Positions 45,622 through 54,710 of a stretch of DNA of 64,000 nt are shown here, in pieces. The notes beneath the pieces were generated by a model. It saw only the letters and a program-made list of their open reading frames with translations, did not search any database and was not told where the DNA came from. Location of the stretch: positions 1,168,427 through 1,232,426 of the forward strand of contig NZ_BMID01000001.1 of the NCBI RefSeq assembly GCF_014641655.1. Direction: 5' to 3'. Both the position numbers and the translations under genes were made by a program. Positions within the stretch are counted from its first letter, which is position 1; every line of letters starts with the position of its first letter. This stretch comes from Pseudoblastomonas marina. Lineage in GTDB: Bacteria; Pseudomonadota; Alphaproteobacteria; Sphingomonadales; Sphingomonadaceae.

Positions 45622-46197
45622 TCAGCGCTCGATCGTCCCTTCGCGGCGGATCTTCCGCTGCAGCTGCATCACGCCGTAAAGCAGCGCTTCAGCCGTCGGC
45701 GGGCAGCCCGGGATATAGATGTCCACCGGCACGATCCGGTCGCAGCCGCGCACCACCGAATAGCTATAATGGTAATAGCCGCCGCCATTGGCGCAGCTGC
45801 CCATCGAGATGACGTATTTGGGCTCCGACATCTGGTCGTAGACCTTGCGCAGCGCGGGGGCCATCTTGTTGCACAGCGTGCCGGCGACGATCATCACGTC
45901 GCTCTGGCGAGGAGAAGCGCGCGGGGCGACCCCGAAGCGCTCCATGTCGTAGCGCGGCATGTTGACGTGGATCATCTCGACCGCGCAGCAGGCGAGGCCG
46001 AAGGTCATCCACCACAGGCTGCCCGTGCGCGCCCACTGGAACAGTTCCTCGGTCGAGGTGACGAGGAAGCCCTTGTCGTTGATCTCGGAATTGACCGCGT
46101 CGAAATAGGACTGGTCCGGCATGCGGACCTCGCCCGGCTGTGCGGTCGGCTGGATGCGCGGATCGCGCCCGGCGGGAGTTTCGGTAAGAGTGCTCAT
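45622..46197 (-). CDS. nuoB: NADH-quinone oxidoreductase subunit B
   Basis: 191-aa subunit with cluster N2, the last Fe-S centre before quinone. Ligand motifs are [14 protein letters not shown] and [11 protein letters not shown]. The ATG at 46197 overlaps the nuoA stop; a longer frame continues into nuoA with unrelated sequence. Confidence 0.97.
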   Translation of the reverse strand: MSTLTETPAGRDPRIQPTAQPGEVRMPDQSYFDAVNSEINDKGFLVTSTEELFQWARTGSLWWMTFGLACCAVEMIHVNMPRYDMERFGVAPRASPRQSDVMIVAGTLCNKMAPALRKVYDQMSEPKYVISMGSCANGGGYYHYSYSVVRGCDRIVPVDIYIPGCPPTAEALLYGVMQLQRKIRREGTIER

Positions 46198-46568
46198 TCC
46201 CAGTCCAGAGCCCCTTTCTTCCATTCGTAAGCGAGGCCGAGACCCAGGATGGCGAGGAATACCATCATCGCGCCCCACCCGGTCCAACCGGTATATTCGA
46301 GGCTGACGGCCCACGGAAACAGGAACGAGGCTTCGAGATCGAAGATGATGAAGCTGATCGCGACGAGGTAGAACCGCACGTCGAACCGGCCGCGCGAGTC
46401 CTCGAAGGCGGGGAAGCCGCATTCGTATTCGCTCAGTTTTTCGGCGTCGGGCTTGTGCGATCCCGTCAGGCGCGAAACGCCCATCGGCAGGAACACGAAA
46501 GCCGTCGACAGAACCACGGCGATGCCGAGGAACAGGAGGATGGGCAGGTATTGCGAGAGGTCGACCAA
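46194..46568 (-). CDS. nuoA: NADH-quinone oxidoreductase subunit A
   Basis: 124-aa three-helix membrane subunit, first gene of the nuo operon. [36 protein letters not shown] is the family core (broken here for reading; residues about 44-79). The start is TTG at 46568 with GGA upstream; no in-frame ATG fits. Confidence 0.95.
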   Translation of the reverse strand: MVDLSQYLPILLFLGIAVVLSTAFVFLPMGVSRLTGSHKPDAEKLSEYECGFPAFEDSRGRFDVRFYLVAISFIIFDLEASFLFPWAVSLEYTGWTGWGAMMVFLAILGLGLAYEWKKGALDWE

Positions 46569-46604
46569 GGGTACGATTCCGTGAGGGTTTCGGATGTGGC
46601 CCCG

Positions 46605-46633
46605 CCTCTAGAGGTCCGCATGCCGTGGTGCAA
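46605..46633 (-). promoter_or_regulatory. candidate nuo operon promoter
   Basis: On the minus strand TTGCAC (46633-46628) and TAGAGG (46610-46605) are separated by 17 bases in the only intergenic space before nuoA (46569-46665). The -35 match is fair and the -10 match is weak. It would give a 5' leader of about 30 bp. Confidence 0.35.
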
Positions 46634-46665
46634 GGGGCCGGAGCCCGGGATTTAGCCCGATTTCC

Positions 46666-48006
46666 TCAGTCGGTTGGGGACGGCAGCGGCAACCGTCGAA
46701 TGTGCGTCGGCAAGGGTGGTGCGTCGGTCCTTGCCATTCCGCCCTCCCCGAACCGCGACCATTGCCCATTGCCGATATAATAGAAGGCGCGCCCGAGAAT
46801 CGTTCCGCCCAGCGGTTCGATCCAATCGGGATGCGCCTGTTCGAGGATCGCGACGTCAGTCACCTGAGTGTAATTCCGATCGAAAGTCAGCGAGACGATG
46901 CGTTGCGGCGAGAAGCCGTTCTGGATTCCTACGATCTTGCCGTCGATCAGCCATAAACCGTCGAATCCGTCGAGCGCGACCGGCACCGTGGCGGCGATCC
47001 TCCGTACCGATCCGCTTCGGACATCGATGCGCGCCAACCCATAGCGATAGTCGCTCACGATCACTTGGCGGCCACCGGGCAGAGGCACGAGCCCCTGCGG
47101 CGAGCGCAAGGTTCCCGGTTCGACCAGCATGCGCAGTTCCGCATCATCCGTCCCCGCCGTGTAGACCGCGCCCGAGAGCGGGTCCGAAGCATAGAGCGGG
47201 CCTTTACCCGACAGGGCGATGTCGCTCGGCGTTGCTCCTTCCGGCGCGGCAATACGGTGGACGACGGTGCCATCGGCGACCGAATAGGCGATCAGTCCGC
47301 GAAATGCGGTGTCGGGTGCAGGCGTGACGTCGTAGGCGCCCGACGCGAACCACAATGTCGGCGCGATGTTGGCGCGGACGCTGCCGGCGAGACTGCCGGC
47401 CCCGGCAATGTCGTGACGCCGCCAGTTCCATTGCCCTGACGTCTCGGTACCATGATAGATCGCGCGATCGACGATGCTCGACACCACCCAGCCACCCAAG
47501 ACCGGATCCTGGACGACATCCTCGATCAGGCGCGCTCCTGCGGGGACGGTTGCGACCACGCTGCTGTCGGCGATCGTTTCCGGTTGTCGACCAATCCGCC
47601 CATTCAGCTGCGGATCGAAATCTTCAAAAAAAGCGATCAGCGTCGCCTGACCTGCCTCGGTGAAGGCGTAACCGCGGTCGAGCAGCCATCCGACCTGTTC
47701 GGCCGCCTTCGCTTTGTCGCCTTCGCGGATATAGGCGGTGCCGAGGCGCAGGCGCACCGAAGAGCTGTCGGGAAAATCGCGCGCCAGCTGCTCGAGCCCG
47801 CCGATGTCCTGAATCTGGCCGGTCGACATATCGACCTTGCGCCATGTTGCAGGCTGGACCTGTCCGGGCCCTACGGCCGCGGCGCCGACCGCCGATCCCA
47901 GAGCCGCCAGCGCGCAGCCACCCAAGAGCAGTGGCGCGACCAGCAGCGCAATCAGTTTCAACCAATCAGAGCTGGCGCTTGATCGCCTTGTCGGTCTTTT
48001 CGCCAT
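46666..48006 (-). CDS. lipoprotein with TPR-like and beta-propeller-like regions
   Basis: 446 aa from ATG at 48006. The signal peptide ends LLLGGC, so it is a lipoprotein. A TPR-like helical stretch (LEQLARDFPDSSSVRLRLG to LLDRGYAF) is followed by about 300 residues of beta-propeller-like repeats of the NHL/SMP-30 type (LRSPQGLVPLPGGRQVIVSD, GLARIDVRSG). The ATG start overlaps the aldehyde dehydrogenase gene by 41 bp; a TTG at 47961, just after that gene ends, gives a clean signal peptide (MKLIALLVAPLLLGGC) and is a good alternative. Function unknown. Confidence 0.65.
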   Translation of the reverse strand: MAKRPTRRSSASSDWLKLIALLVAPLLLGGCALAALGSAVGAAAVGPGQVQPATWRKVDMSTGQIQDIGGLEQLARDFPDSSSVRLRLGTAYIREGDKAKAAEQVGWLLDRGYAFTEAGQATLIAFFEDFDPQLNGRIGRQPETIADSSVVATVPAGARLIEDVVQDPVLGGWVVSSIVDRAIYHGTETSGQWNWRRHDIAGAGSLAGSVRANIAPTLWFASGAYDVTPAPDTAFRGLIAYSVADGTVVHRIAAPEGATPSDIALSGKGPLYASDPLSGAVYTAGTDDAELRMLVEPGTLRSPQGLVPLPGGRQVIVSDYRYGLARIDVRSGSVRRIAATVPVALDGFDGLWLIDGKIVGIQNGFSPQRIVSLTFDRNYTQVTDVAILEQAHPDWIEPLGGTILGRAFYYIGNGQWSRFGEGGMARTDAPPLPTHIRRLPLPSPTD

Positions 48007-49387
48007 AGGGCGGTTTGAGCCCTGCCAGGCCCGCCACGTCAACCTTCGTCTGATGGTAGACCGCGCGTGCGTGGCTGAATTCCTTGAACCCCTCGGGTCC
48101 ATGATACGAGCCGATCCCCGAGGGTCCGACGCCACCGAAGGGCAGGTCGTCCATCGAGACGTGGAAGACAACGTCGTTGACGGTCACGCCGCCCGAGATC
48201 GTGCGACCCAAGACATGCTCGCGCTCGCCTTCGTCGCTGCCGAAATAATACAGGCCGAGCGGACGGTCGTTGGCATTGATGTAATCGACCGCCTCGTCGA
48301 CCTCGCGATAGGTCTTCACCGGCAGGACGGGGCCGAAGATTTCCTCCTGCATCGCCTGCATCTCGTCGGTCACGCCGGTGAGCATGGTCAGCGGCATCTT
48401 GCGCGCATTGGTGTTCGAGAAGTCCTCCCCGGCGGGATTGACCTCGATCACCTCGGCACCCTTTTCTCGGGCATCGGCGACCATGCCCTGCAACCGGTCG
48501 AAATGCCGGTCGGTCACGACCGAGGCGTAATCGTCATTGTCGAGCAGGGTCGGGTACATCGCGCTCGCGGCCTTTCGGACCCCGTCGATCGCCTCGTCCT
48601 GGCGGTCCTCGGGGACGTACATGTAGTCGGGCGCGAGGCATATCTGCCCGGCATTCATCATCTTGCCCATCGCGATCCGCTCGCCCGCCTTTGCGAAATC
48701 GGCACTGCGGCCGAGCACGACCGGAGACTTGCCGCCGAGTTCGAGCGTGACGGGGACGAGGTTTTCGGCCGCCGCCTGCATCACCTTGCGCCCGGTCTCG
48801 GTGGACCCGGTGAAGACGAGGTGATCGAATGGGAGCGAGGAGAAGGCGAGCGCCGTCTCGGGCCCGCCGGTCACCACGACCAATTCCTCGGGCGCGAAAT
48901 ACTCCTCGACCAGCTGGCGCATCGCCTCGCTCGTCGTCTCGGTGAATTCGCTCGGCTTGATCATCGACCGATTGCCCGCGGCGAACACCTGGACGAGCGG
49001 CCCGAAGCTGAGATTGACCGGGAAATTCCACGGGCTGAGGATGCCGACGACGCCTTTCGGCTCGTAGCGAACCTCCCCCTTCGATCCCATGAGGTTGAGT
49101 GGAAACTGGATGTGACGCTTGTCCGCCTTGGCCCACTTGTCGAGGTTCTTGAGGCAGTATTTGGCGAAGTTCACGGTGCCGACGATATCGGTGATCATCG
49201 ATTGCTGCGGCGAGCGGTTGCCGAAATCCTCGCTCATCGCGTCGCACAGGACTTGCGAATGATCGGTCAGCAGCGCGATGACGCGCTTGATCCGGTCGCG
49301 CCGCAGCGCCAGCGGCTCGGGTCGGGAGGCGGTGAAGGCCGCACGCTGGGTGTCGAGGATCGCCTGCAGTTCGGCCTTGTCCGCCAT
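47966..49387 (-). CDS. aldehyde dehydrogenase (coniferyl-aldehyde dehydrogenase type)
   Basis: 473-aa NAD(P)-dependent aldehyde dehydrogenase. The general-base Glu is in PVTLELGGKSP and the nucleophilic Cys in NAGQICLAPDY; PWNFPVNLSFG binds the cofactor. The overall sequence is closest to the coniferyl aldehyde dehydrogenase (CalB) group, which also accepts medium-chain and aromatic aldehydes. It is divergent from the thiolase across 173 bp. Confidence 0.88.
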   Translation of the reverse strand: MADKAELQAILDTQRAAFTASRPEPLALRRDRIKRVIALLTDHSQVLCDAMSEDFGNRSPQQSMITDIVGTVNFAKYCLKNLDKWAKADKRHIQFPLNLMGSKGEVRYEPKGVVGILSPWNFPVNLSFGPLVQVFAAGNRSMIKPSEFTETTSEAMRQLVEEYFAPEELVVVTGGPETALAFSSLPFDHLVFTGSTETGRKVMQAAAENLVPVTLELGGKSPVVLGRSADFAKAGERIAMGKMMNAGQICLAPDYMYVPEDRQDEAIDGVRKAASAMYPTLLDNDDYASVVTDRHFDRLQGMVADAREKGAEVIEVNPAGEDFSNTNARKMPLTMLTGVTDEMQAMQEEIFGPVLPVKTYREVDEAVDYINANDRPLGLYYFGSDEGEREHVLGRTISGGVTVNDVVFHVSMDDLPFGGVGPSGIGSYHGPEGFKEFSHARAVYHQTKVDVAGLAGLKPPYGEKTDKAIKRQL

Positions 49388-49496
49388 CGTTGTTCTCCCG
49401 GAAATTTACGTTTCGTCTTGCTACGTATGTCGGGCAATCGTTGTTCCGAGGCAAGCGCGTCATATATCGGACCCGAACGGCGCGCCGATTTGCCAA

Positions 49497-49511
49497 TGCC
49501 GCAATGCAGCA
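49497..49511. promoter_or_regulatory. candidate PhaR operator TGCCGCAATGCAGCA
   Basis: A TGC/GCA-rich, partly palindromic 15-mer in the divergent aldehyde dehydrogenase-thiolase region, about 50 bp before the thiolase ATG. A copy differing by one base lies upstream of amtB. It fits the TGC/GCA-rich type of site bound by PhaR. Binding is inferred. Confidence 0.45.
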
Positions 49512-49560
49512 TTAGACCGCGCGCCAAACACAGTTCCACCAATCGAGAGGCACCCTCCCC

Positions 49561-50757
49561 ATGGCCCAGTTTTCCGAGCAAGATCCCGTCGTCATCCTGT
49601 CCTACGCCCGTACGCCGATGGGCGGCATGCAGGGCGCGCTGGCCGACGTTTCGGCGACCGAGCTCGGCGCCACGGCAGTCAAGGCCGCGGTCGAGCGCGC
49701 CGGGGTCGACGGCGAGAATGTCGACCGCATCTACATGGGCTGCGTGCTGCCTGCCGGCCTCGGCCAGGCGCCCGCGCGCCAGGCCGCGATCAAGGCGGGT
49801 CTGCCCAAGTCGGTCCAGGCGACCACGGTCAACAAGGTCTGCGGTTCGGGCATGCAGACGGTCATCATGGCCGCCGAAGCGCTCGCCGGCGGGACGATGG
49901 ATTATGCCATCGCAGGCGGCATGGAGAGCATGACCAATGCGCCCTATTTGCTCAAGAAGCATCGCTCGGGCGCGCGGCTCGGCCACGATACCGCCTACGA
50001 CCACATGTTCCTCGACGGGCTCGAAGATGCCTACGAGGAAGGCCGTGCGATGGGAACTTTCGCGCAGGACACCGCCGACGAATACCAGATGACCCGCGAG
50101 GAAATGGACGACTACTCGATCGAATCGCTGCGCCGGGCCAATGCCGCAATCGAAAGCGGCGCGTTCGACGGAGAAGTCGTCCCCGTCACCTTCTCCACCC
50201 GCAAGGGCGACGTGACGGTGGACAAGGACGAGCAGCCCGGCCGTGGCCGCCCGGACAAGATCCCGAGCCTGCGCCCCGCCTTCGCCAAGGACGGTACGAT
50301 CACCGCCGCGACTTCGAGCTCGATCTCGGACGGTGCCGCGGCGCTGGTGCTGACCCGCGACTCGCTTGCGAAGGAAAGCGGTGCGAAACCGGTCGCCAAG
50401 ATCGTCGGCATGGCCGCGCATGCACAGGAACCGTCGAAGTTCACCACCGCCCCGATCGGTGCGATCGAGAAGGTCCTCGCCAATGCCGGGTGGGACAAGG
50501 ACGATGTCGACCTGTGGGAAGTGAACGAAGCGTTCGCCTGCGTCGCGATGTTCGCGATGCGCGACATCGGCATCCCGCACGACAAGATCAACGTGAACGG
50601 CGGTGGCACCGCGCTGGGCCACCCGATCGGCGCCAGCGGCGCGCGGATCATCGTCACCCTGCTCCACGCCTTGAAGGAACAGGGCAAGAAGCGCGGCGTC
50701 GCCTCGCTCTGCATCGGGGGCGGCGAAGCCACCGCGGTCGCGGTCGAGATGCTCTGA
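49561..50757 (+). CDS. acetyl-CoA C-acetyltransferase (thiolase)
   Basis: 398-aa type II thiolase that condenses or cleaves acetoacetyl-CoA (PhaA/AtoB role). The acyl-accepting Cys is C94 in VNKVCGSGMQT; the other active-site blocks are NEAFA, GGTALGHPIGASGAR and CIGGGEATAVAVE. GAGAGG precedes the ATG. The upstream TGC/GCA box and the phaR gene in the window support a role in polyhydroxybutyrate synthesis, though fatty-acid breakdown is possible. A terminator follows. Confidence 0.93.
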   Translation: MAQFSEQDPVVILSYARTPMGGMQGALADVSATELGATAVKAAVERAGVDGENVDRIYMGCVLPAGLGQAPARQAAIKAGLPKSVQATTVNKVCGSGMQTVIMAAEALAGGTMDYAIAGGMESMTNAPYLLKKHRSGARLGHDTAYDHMFLDGLEDAYEEGRAMGTFAQDTADEYQMTREEMDDYSIESLRRANAAIESGAFDGEVVPVTFSTRKGDVTVDKDEQPGRGRPDKIPSLRPAFAKDGTITAATSSSISDGAAALVLTRDSLAKESGAKPVAKIVGMAAHAQEPSKFTTAPIGAIEKVLANAGWDKDDVDLWEVNEAFACVAMFAMRDIGIPHDKINVNGGGTALGHPIGASGARIIVTLLHALKEQGKKRGVASLCIGGGEATAVAVEML

Positions 50758-50786
50758 GGTTTCCGAGAACAATCGGAAATCACGTG

Positions 50787-50814
50787 AAAGGGCGGCCCGC
50801 GGGTCGCCCTTTTT
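50787..50814 (+). terminator. rho-independent terminator after thiolase
   Basis: AAAGGGCG (50787-50794) pairs with CGCCCTTT (50805-50812), with further GCCC/GGGT pairing inside the loop, and a run of five Ts at 50810-50814. It also lies 3' of the convergent SH3 gene. Confidence 0.8.
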
Positions 50815-50820
50815 CGTCCG

Positions 50821-51303
50821 TCAGGGGGGGCCTTCGCCCCAGATGCTCTCGCCGGCGATCCAACCCCGCCTGTCGCCGATCGCGAATTCGCACCAGCCAT
50901 TCGCGCATTCGCCGAGCCTGCCGATCACACCCGGCTGCGCGCGCCACAGTAGTTTGGCACTCGGCGATCCCTCTGCGCGAATCTCGGCAAGCCCCTCGAC
51001 CGTGACGGTGGCAGTGCGATCGCGGCTGAGAAAGCGCGCGAGCATCCACCCCCGCGCCCCGTCCTGGTCCTCGACCAGGCGCCAACCGCCCGATTTGCGC
51101 ACCACCCTCAGCGGCAGGTCGCGCCGGACATAGACCCAGTCGATCGGATAGGACCGATCGGGCCCGACCCGCATGTTCGCGCGGTCGACCTTGAGCGAGA
51201 CCCAATAGGGGGGCTCGGCATCCTGCGCCGCGCTCGGCCACGCCAGCAGCAATCCGGCCAAGGCCATAAAAATCATGGGGAAACGTACGATCGACATCGG
51301 CAT
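50821..51303 (-). CDS. secreted SH3-domain protein
   Basis: 160-aa protein with a signal peptide (about 1-26, cut after SAAQ). Two bacterial SH3 repeats follow: DRANMRVGPDRSYPIDWVY...GWRLVEDQDGARGWM and AKLLWRAQPGVIGRLGECANGWCEFAIGDRRGWIA. Such proteins bind peptidoglycan or other envelope partners. The start may be ATG at 51303 or 51297. It is divergent from the hydroxyacid dehydrogenase across 75 bp. Confidence 0.82.
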   Translation of the reverse strand: MPMSIVRFPMIFMALAGLLLAWPSAAQDAEPPYWVSLKVDRANMRVGPDRSYPIDWVYVRRDLPLRVVRKSGGWRLVEDQDGARGWMLARFLSRDRTATVTVEGLAEIRAEGSPSAKLLWRAQPGVIGRLGECANGWCEFAIGDRRGWIAGESIWGEGPP

Positions 51304-51378
51304 TGCGAATAAATTGTTCGTCGCTGCGAAACAAGCGGTGCTTGATTAGCGCGACCACGCGGGCCAAGCCTTTCGTGT

Positions 51379-52389
51379 ATGAGCGAAGAGCAAGTCGACC
51401 GCCGTATCGAAGGAACCCCGCGCGTCCGGGTCACCCGCAGGCTCATGCCGCATGTCGAACAGCGGATGGGCGAATTGTTCGACGTCGCACTCAATCGCGA
51501 CGATTCGCCGCTCGATCGCGACGCCCTGGGGGCGGCGATGCGCGAATGCGACGTGCTGGTCCCGACCGTGACCGACCGGATCGACGCCGACCTTATCGAG
51601 AGCGCGGGCGAGGATTTGCGGCTGATTGCCAATTTCGGTGCCGGGGTCGAACATATCGACCTCGCCGCGGCGCGGAAACGCGGGATCATGGTGACCAACA
51701 CGCCCGGCGTTTTCACCGACGACACGGCCGACCTTACGATGGGGCTGATTATCGGCGTGCCGCGCCGCATGCGCGAAGGCGTCGAACTCGTGCGGAGTGG
51801 GGAATGGACCGGCTGGGCACCGTGCTCGATGCTGGGTTTCGGCCTGCGCGGCAAATGCCTTGCGATCGTCGGGATGGGAAGGATCGGACAGGCGGTCGCG
51901 CACCGCGCACGCGCCTTCGGGCTCGAAATCGCCTATCACAACCGCAAGCGCCTCCCCGAAGCGCTCGAGAACATGCTCGGTGCGACCTATGTCGACAATC
52001 TCGACGACCTGATGCGCTGCGCCGACATCCTCTCGCTCCACGCGCCAGGCGGGGAGGAAACGCATCACTTGATCGATGCACGGCGGATCGGATTGATGAA
52101 ACCGGGCTCCTGCCTGATCAACACCGCACGCGGCGACCTTGTCGACCAGGATGCACTGATCGAAGCGCTCGAAGATGGACGCCTCGGCGGCGCCGGGCTC
52201 GACGTCTATCCCGAGGAGCCGAAGATCGACCCCCGGCTGCTCAAGGTCCCCAACGTCCTCACCCTGCCCCATCTTGCCAGTGCCACCGTCGAGGGCCGCG
52301 AGGCCTCGGGCGAGAAGGTTATCGCCAATATCCGAATTTGGGCCGACGGACATCGTCCGCCCGACCAGGTGCTCGAAGGTTGGGTATAA
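51379..52389 (+). CDS. D-2-hydroxyacid dehydrogenase (glyoxylate/hydroxypyruvate reductase type)
   Basis: 336-aa NAD(P)-dependent dehydrogenase. The nucleotide-binding motif is VGMGRIGQAV; catalytic residues are in INTARGDLVDQDAL (Arg), DVYPEEP (Glu) and LPHLASAT (His). GVEHIDLAAARKRGI supports the glyoxylate/D-glycerate subgroup; exact substrate uncertain. It is transcribed toward amtB, 85 bp upstream of it. Confidence 0.9.
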   Translation: MSEEQVDRRIEGTPRVRVTRRLMPHVEQRMGELFDVALNRDDSPLDRDALGAAMRECDVLVPTVTDRIDADLIESAGEDLRLIANFGAGVEHIDLAAARKRGIMVTNTPGVFTDDTADLTMGLIIGVPRRMREGVELVRSGEWTGWAPCSMLGFGLRGKCLAIVGMGRIGQAVAHRARAFGLEIAYHNRKRLPEALENMLGATYVDNLDDLMRCADILSLHAPGGEETHHLIDARRIGLMKPGSCLINTARGDLVDQDALIEALEDGRLGGAGLDVYPEEPKIDPRLLKVPNVLTLPHLASATVEGREASGEKVIANIRIWADGHRPPDQVLEGWV

Positions 52390-52403
52390 GCAAGATTATT
52401 GCG

Positions 52404-52430
52404 CGGCTTTGCCCTTGCCGCAGTGCAGCA
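52404..52430 (+). promoter_or_regulatory. amtB upstream region: PhaR-like 15-mer and sigma-54-like element
   Basis: TGCCGCAGTGCAGCA (52416-52430) differs in one base from the 15-mer upstream of the thiolase. Overlapping it, GGC (52405-52407) and TTGC (52415-52418) are spaced as in -24/-12 promoters, with ten bases between GG and GC. The -24 element is a poor match outside GGC. Both readings are hypotheses; nitrogen control by sigma-54 would suit amtB. Confidence 0.35.
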
Positions 52431-52474
52431 TTGCGCGTTAGCTAGTCGAAACATTTCGGATCGACGGGGGAAAT

Positions 52475-53776
52475 ATGCGTTACCTGACGGCTGCACTGGC
52501 AATGGGGGCCGCTCTCCTGCCGCAGGTGGCAATCGCGCAACCCGTTACCGCGATCACCGTCGATGTGGCCGATAGCGGTGATACCGCCTGGATCCTGACC
52601 GCATCCGCGCTCGTGCTGATGATGGCGATCCCCGGTCTCGCGCTGTTCTATGGCGGACTCGTGCGCGTGAAGAACGCGATGTCGGTCTACCTGCAGGTCG
52701 GCGCGATCGTCGCGATCTGCTCGCTGCTGTGGGTCGTGGTCGGATACACGTTGGCCTTCGGCGAGGTCGGCAGCGGCTGGATCGGCGACGGCAGTCGCTG
52801 GATGATGATCCGCCTCGATGCCTGGCGCGCCGACACGACGATCCCCGAGAGCTCGTTCGCCCTGTTCCAGATGACCTTCTTCGCGATCACCCCCGCGCTG
52901 ATGGCCGGGGCCTGGGTGGAACGCGCCCGCTTCGGCTGGGTGGTTGCGTTCTGCGCCCTTTGGAGCCTGATCGTCTATGCCCCGGTCGCGCACTGGATCT
53001 GGGGCGGAGGCTGGTTGTCCGACCTCGGCGTCTACGATTTTGCAGGCGGTCTGGTCGTCCATACGACCGCGGGGATTTCGGCGCTGGTCGTCGCGCTGCT
53101 GCTCGGGCGCCGCAACGGTTTCCCGGCCAAGCCGATGCTGCCGCACAGCCCGACGCTGGTCATGATCGGCGCGGCATTGCTGTGGGTCGGCTGGTTCGGC
53201 TTCAACGGCGGCTCCGCCCTCACCGCGACCGACGATGCCTCGACCGCGATCATCAACACCCACGCCGCCGCAGCAACCGCCGCGCTGATGTGGATCGCGA
53301 TCGAGAAGGTATCGTTCGGCAAATCGACCGGGATCGGCTTCGCCACCGGTGCGATTGCCGGGCTCGCGACGATCACGCCCGCCGCAGGCGCGGTCGCGCC
53401 GGGCGCGGCGATCATCTTCGGCTTGCTCGCCGCCCCGGTCTGCTACTTCGCCATCCGCCTCATCAAGCACCGTTTCCACATCGACGATTCGCTCGACGTC
53501 TTCGCGGTCCATGGCGTCGGCGGGATGCTCGGCACGCTGTTGTTCGCCGTGTTCGGCCTCGCCGCGTTCGGCGGCACCACCGAAGGTGTCACCTTCGGCG
53601 ACCAGTTCATCGCGCAACTGGCCGGCATTGCGGTCGTCGGCGGCTATTCGGCGGTGGCGACCGCATTGATCGCGCTGGCCGTCTCGCTGTTCCTGCCGAT
53701 GCGCGTCGGCGAAGAGAGCGAGCGCCACGGGCTCGACAGTGCCTCCCATGGCGAACACGCCTTCAAGCTCGACTGA
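52475..53776 (+). CDS. amtB: ammonium transporter
   Basis: 433-aa Amt/Rh family channel. A signal peptide (about 1-22) is followed by 11 TM segments. Typical blocks are PGLALFYGGLVRVKN, DFAGGLVVHTTAGISAL (with a channel His) and HGVGGMLGTLLFAVFG (second His region). No glnK (PII) gene is adjacent, unlike the usual glnK-amtB pair. It follows the hydroxyacid dehydrogenase by 85 bp. Confidence 0.95.
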   Translation: MRYLTAALAMGAALLPQVAIAQPVTAITVDVADSGDTAWILTASALVLMMAIPGLALFYGGLVRVKNAMSVYLQVGAIVAICSLLWVVVGYTLAFGEVGSGWIGDGSRWMMIRLDAWRADTTIPESSFALFQMTFFAITPALMAGAWVERARFGWVVAFCALWSLIVYAPVAHWIWGGGWLSDLGVYDFAGGLVVHTTAGISALVVALLLGRRNGFPAKPMLPHSPTLVMIGAALLWVGWFGFNGGSALTATDDASTAIINTHAAAATAALMWIAIEKVSFGKSTGIGFATGAIAGLATITPAAGAVAPGAAIIFGLLAAPVCYFAIRLIKHRFHIDDSLDVFAVHGVGGMLGTLLFAVFGLAAFGGTTEGVTFGDQFIAQLAGIAVVGGYSAVATALIALAVSLFLPMRVGEESERHGLDSASHGEHAFKLD

Positions 53777-53828
53777 TCCGGCGCTCCACGCTTGCACCGC
53801 GCGCCCCATCCGCTAGGTGGCTGAGCCC

Positions 53829-54257
53829 ATGGACCAGTTCGCCGCCAAGATCGAAACGCTCGAGCACCAGCTGATGCGCGCCTGGATGGTGCGCGACCGC
53901 AAGGCGATGCGCGGCATGATGTCGCGCGACTTCATCTTTCACCTCGGCGGTAGCCGCGGCGCGATCCTCGATCGCCCGAGTTGGCTCGACGCCTCGTCCG
54001 GACGGTTCAAGCTTGAAGCCTATCGTTTCGGCGAGATTTACGCGCGCAAACTCGGCAAAACGGCGGTGTTCGTGACCCCCGTCCAATTCGAGATGAAGAT
54101 GGGCGCGCGCGAATGGACGGGCGCGTTCGGGCTGACCGATATCTGGCAGAAATCGCGCCTTCGCAGGAACTGGCAGCTCGTCGAACGGGTGATCGCACGG
54201 CCCGAGAGCGACGAGGACATGGCCGCCGCGATCCGCGATTTGCAGCTCTGGCGCTAG
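53829..54257 (+). CDS. NTF2-like/DUF4440 family protein
   Basis: 142-aa protein with the NTF2-like cone fold seen in DUF4440/SnoaL-type proteins: an N-terminal helix (KIETLEHQLMRAWMVRD), a strand with DFIFHLGGSRG, and later RRNWQLVERVIAR. No catalytic residue set can be named. The ATG at 53829 has AGGTGG upstream; GTG at 53817 is the alternative. Its end overlaps the GNAT gene tail-to-tail by 4 bp. Confidence 0.7.
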   Translation: MDQFAAKIETLEHQLMRAWMVRDRKAMRGMMSRDFIFHLGGSRGAILDRPSWLDASSGRFKLEAYRFGEIYARKLGKTAVFVTPVQFEMKMGAREWTGAFGLTDIWQKSRLRRNWQLVERVIARPESDEDMAAAIRDLQLWR

Positions 54258-54709
54258 AGCCTCTTCTCGTAGAAAATATTGAAATGGCTCGCGCGATAGG
54301 CACCGAACGGTCCGCGTCGTTCGAAGCCATTGCGGGCATAGAGCCTGTTGGCGGGCGCGAATGTTTCGCCGGTTCCGGTCTCCAGGAACAGCGCATGATA
54401 TCCGCGTTCGCGGGCGACACCCTCGATATGGTCGAGCATCGCCTGCCCGATCCCGCGCCCCATCGCCGATTTGGTCGTCCGCATCGACTTGACCTCACCG
54501 GTCCCGGCATCGAGCGCCATCAAGGCACCGACGGCCAAGAGCTCACCCCCGTCCCGCGCGGCAAAGACGGTCACTTCGGGGCGGTCAAGCCCGGCGAGGT
54601 CGAGCGCAAAGGACGTTCCCGCCGGGGAACTTTCGGACATCTGCCGCTGGTGGTCCGAAATCAGGGCGCGGACGTCGTCGTCGACAAGGTCCGCGACGCC
54701 GATTTCCAC
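54254..54709 (-). CDS. GNAT family N-acetyltransferase
   Basis: 151-aa acetyl-CoA-dependent acyltransferase. The motif A region RTTKSAMGRGIGQAMLDHI contains the pyrophosphate loop (GRGIGQ), and LYARNGFERRGPFG is motif B. Substrate unknown. The start is GTG at 54709, 1 bp after the nitronate monooxygenase-like gene stops. It is the last gene of the prfB-methyltransferase-NMO-GNAT strand run. Confidence 0.88.
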   Translation of the reverse strand: MEIGVADLVDDDVRALISDHQRQMSESSPAGTSFALDLAGLDRPEVTVFAARDGGELLAVGALMALDAGTGEVKSMRTTKSAMGRGIGQAMLDHIEGVARERGYHALFLETGTGETFAPANRLYARNGFERRGPFGAYRASHFNIFYEKRL

Positions 54710-54710
54710 G

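Noticed and set aside
47837-49933. 698-codon plus-strand frame crossing aldehyde dehydrogenase and thiolase starts
   Set aside because: Conflicts with both real genes and changes character at their borders.
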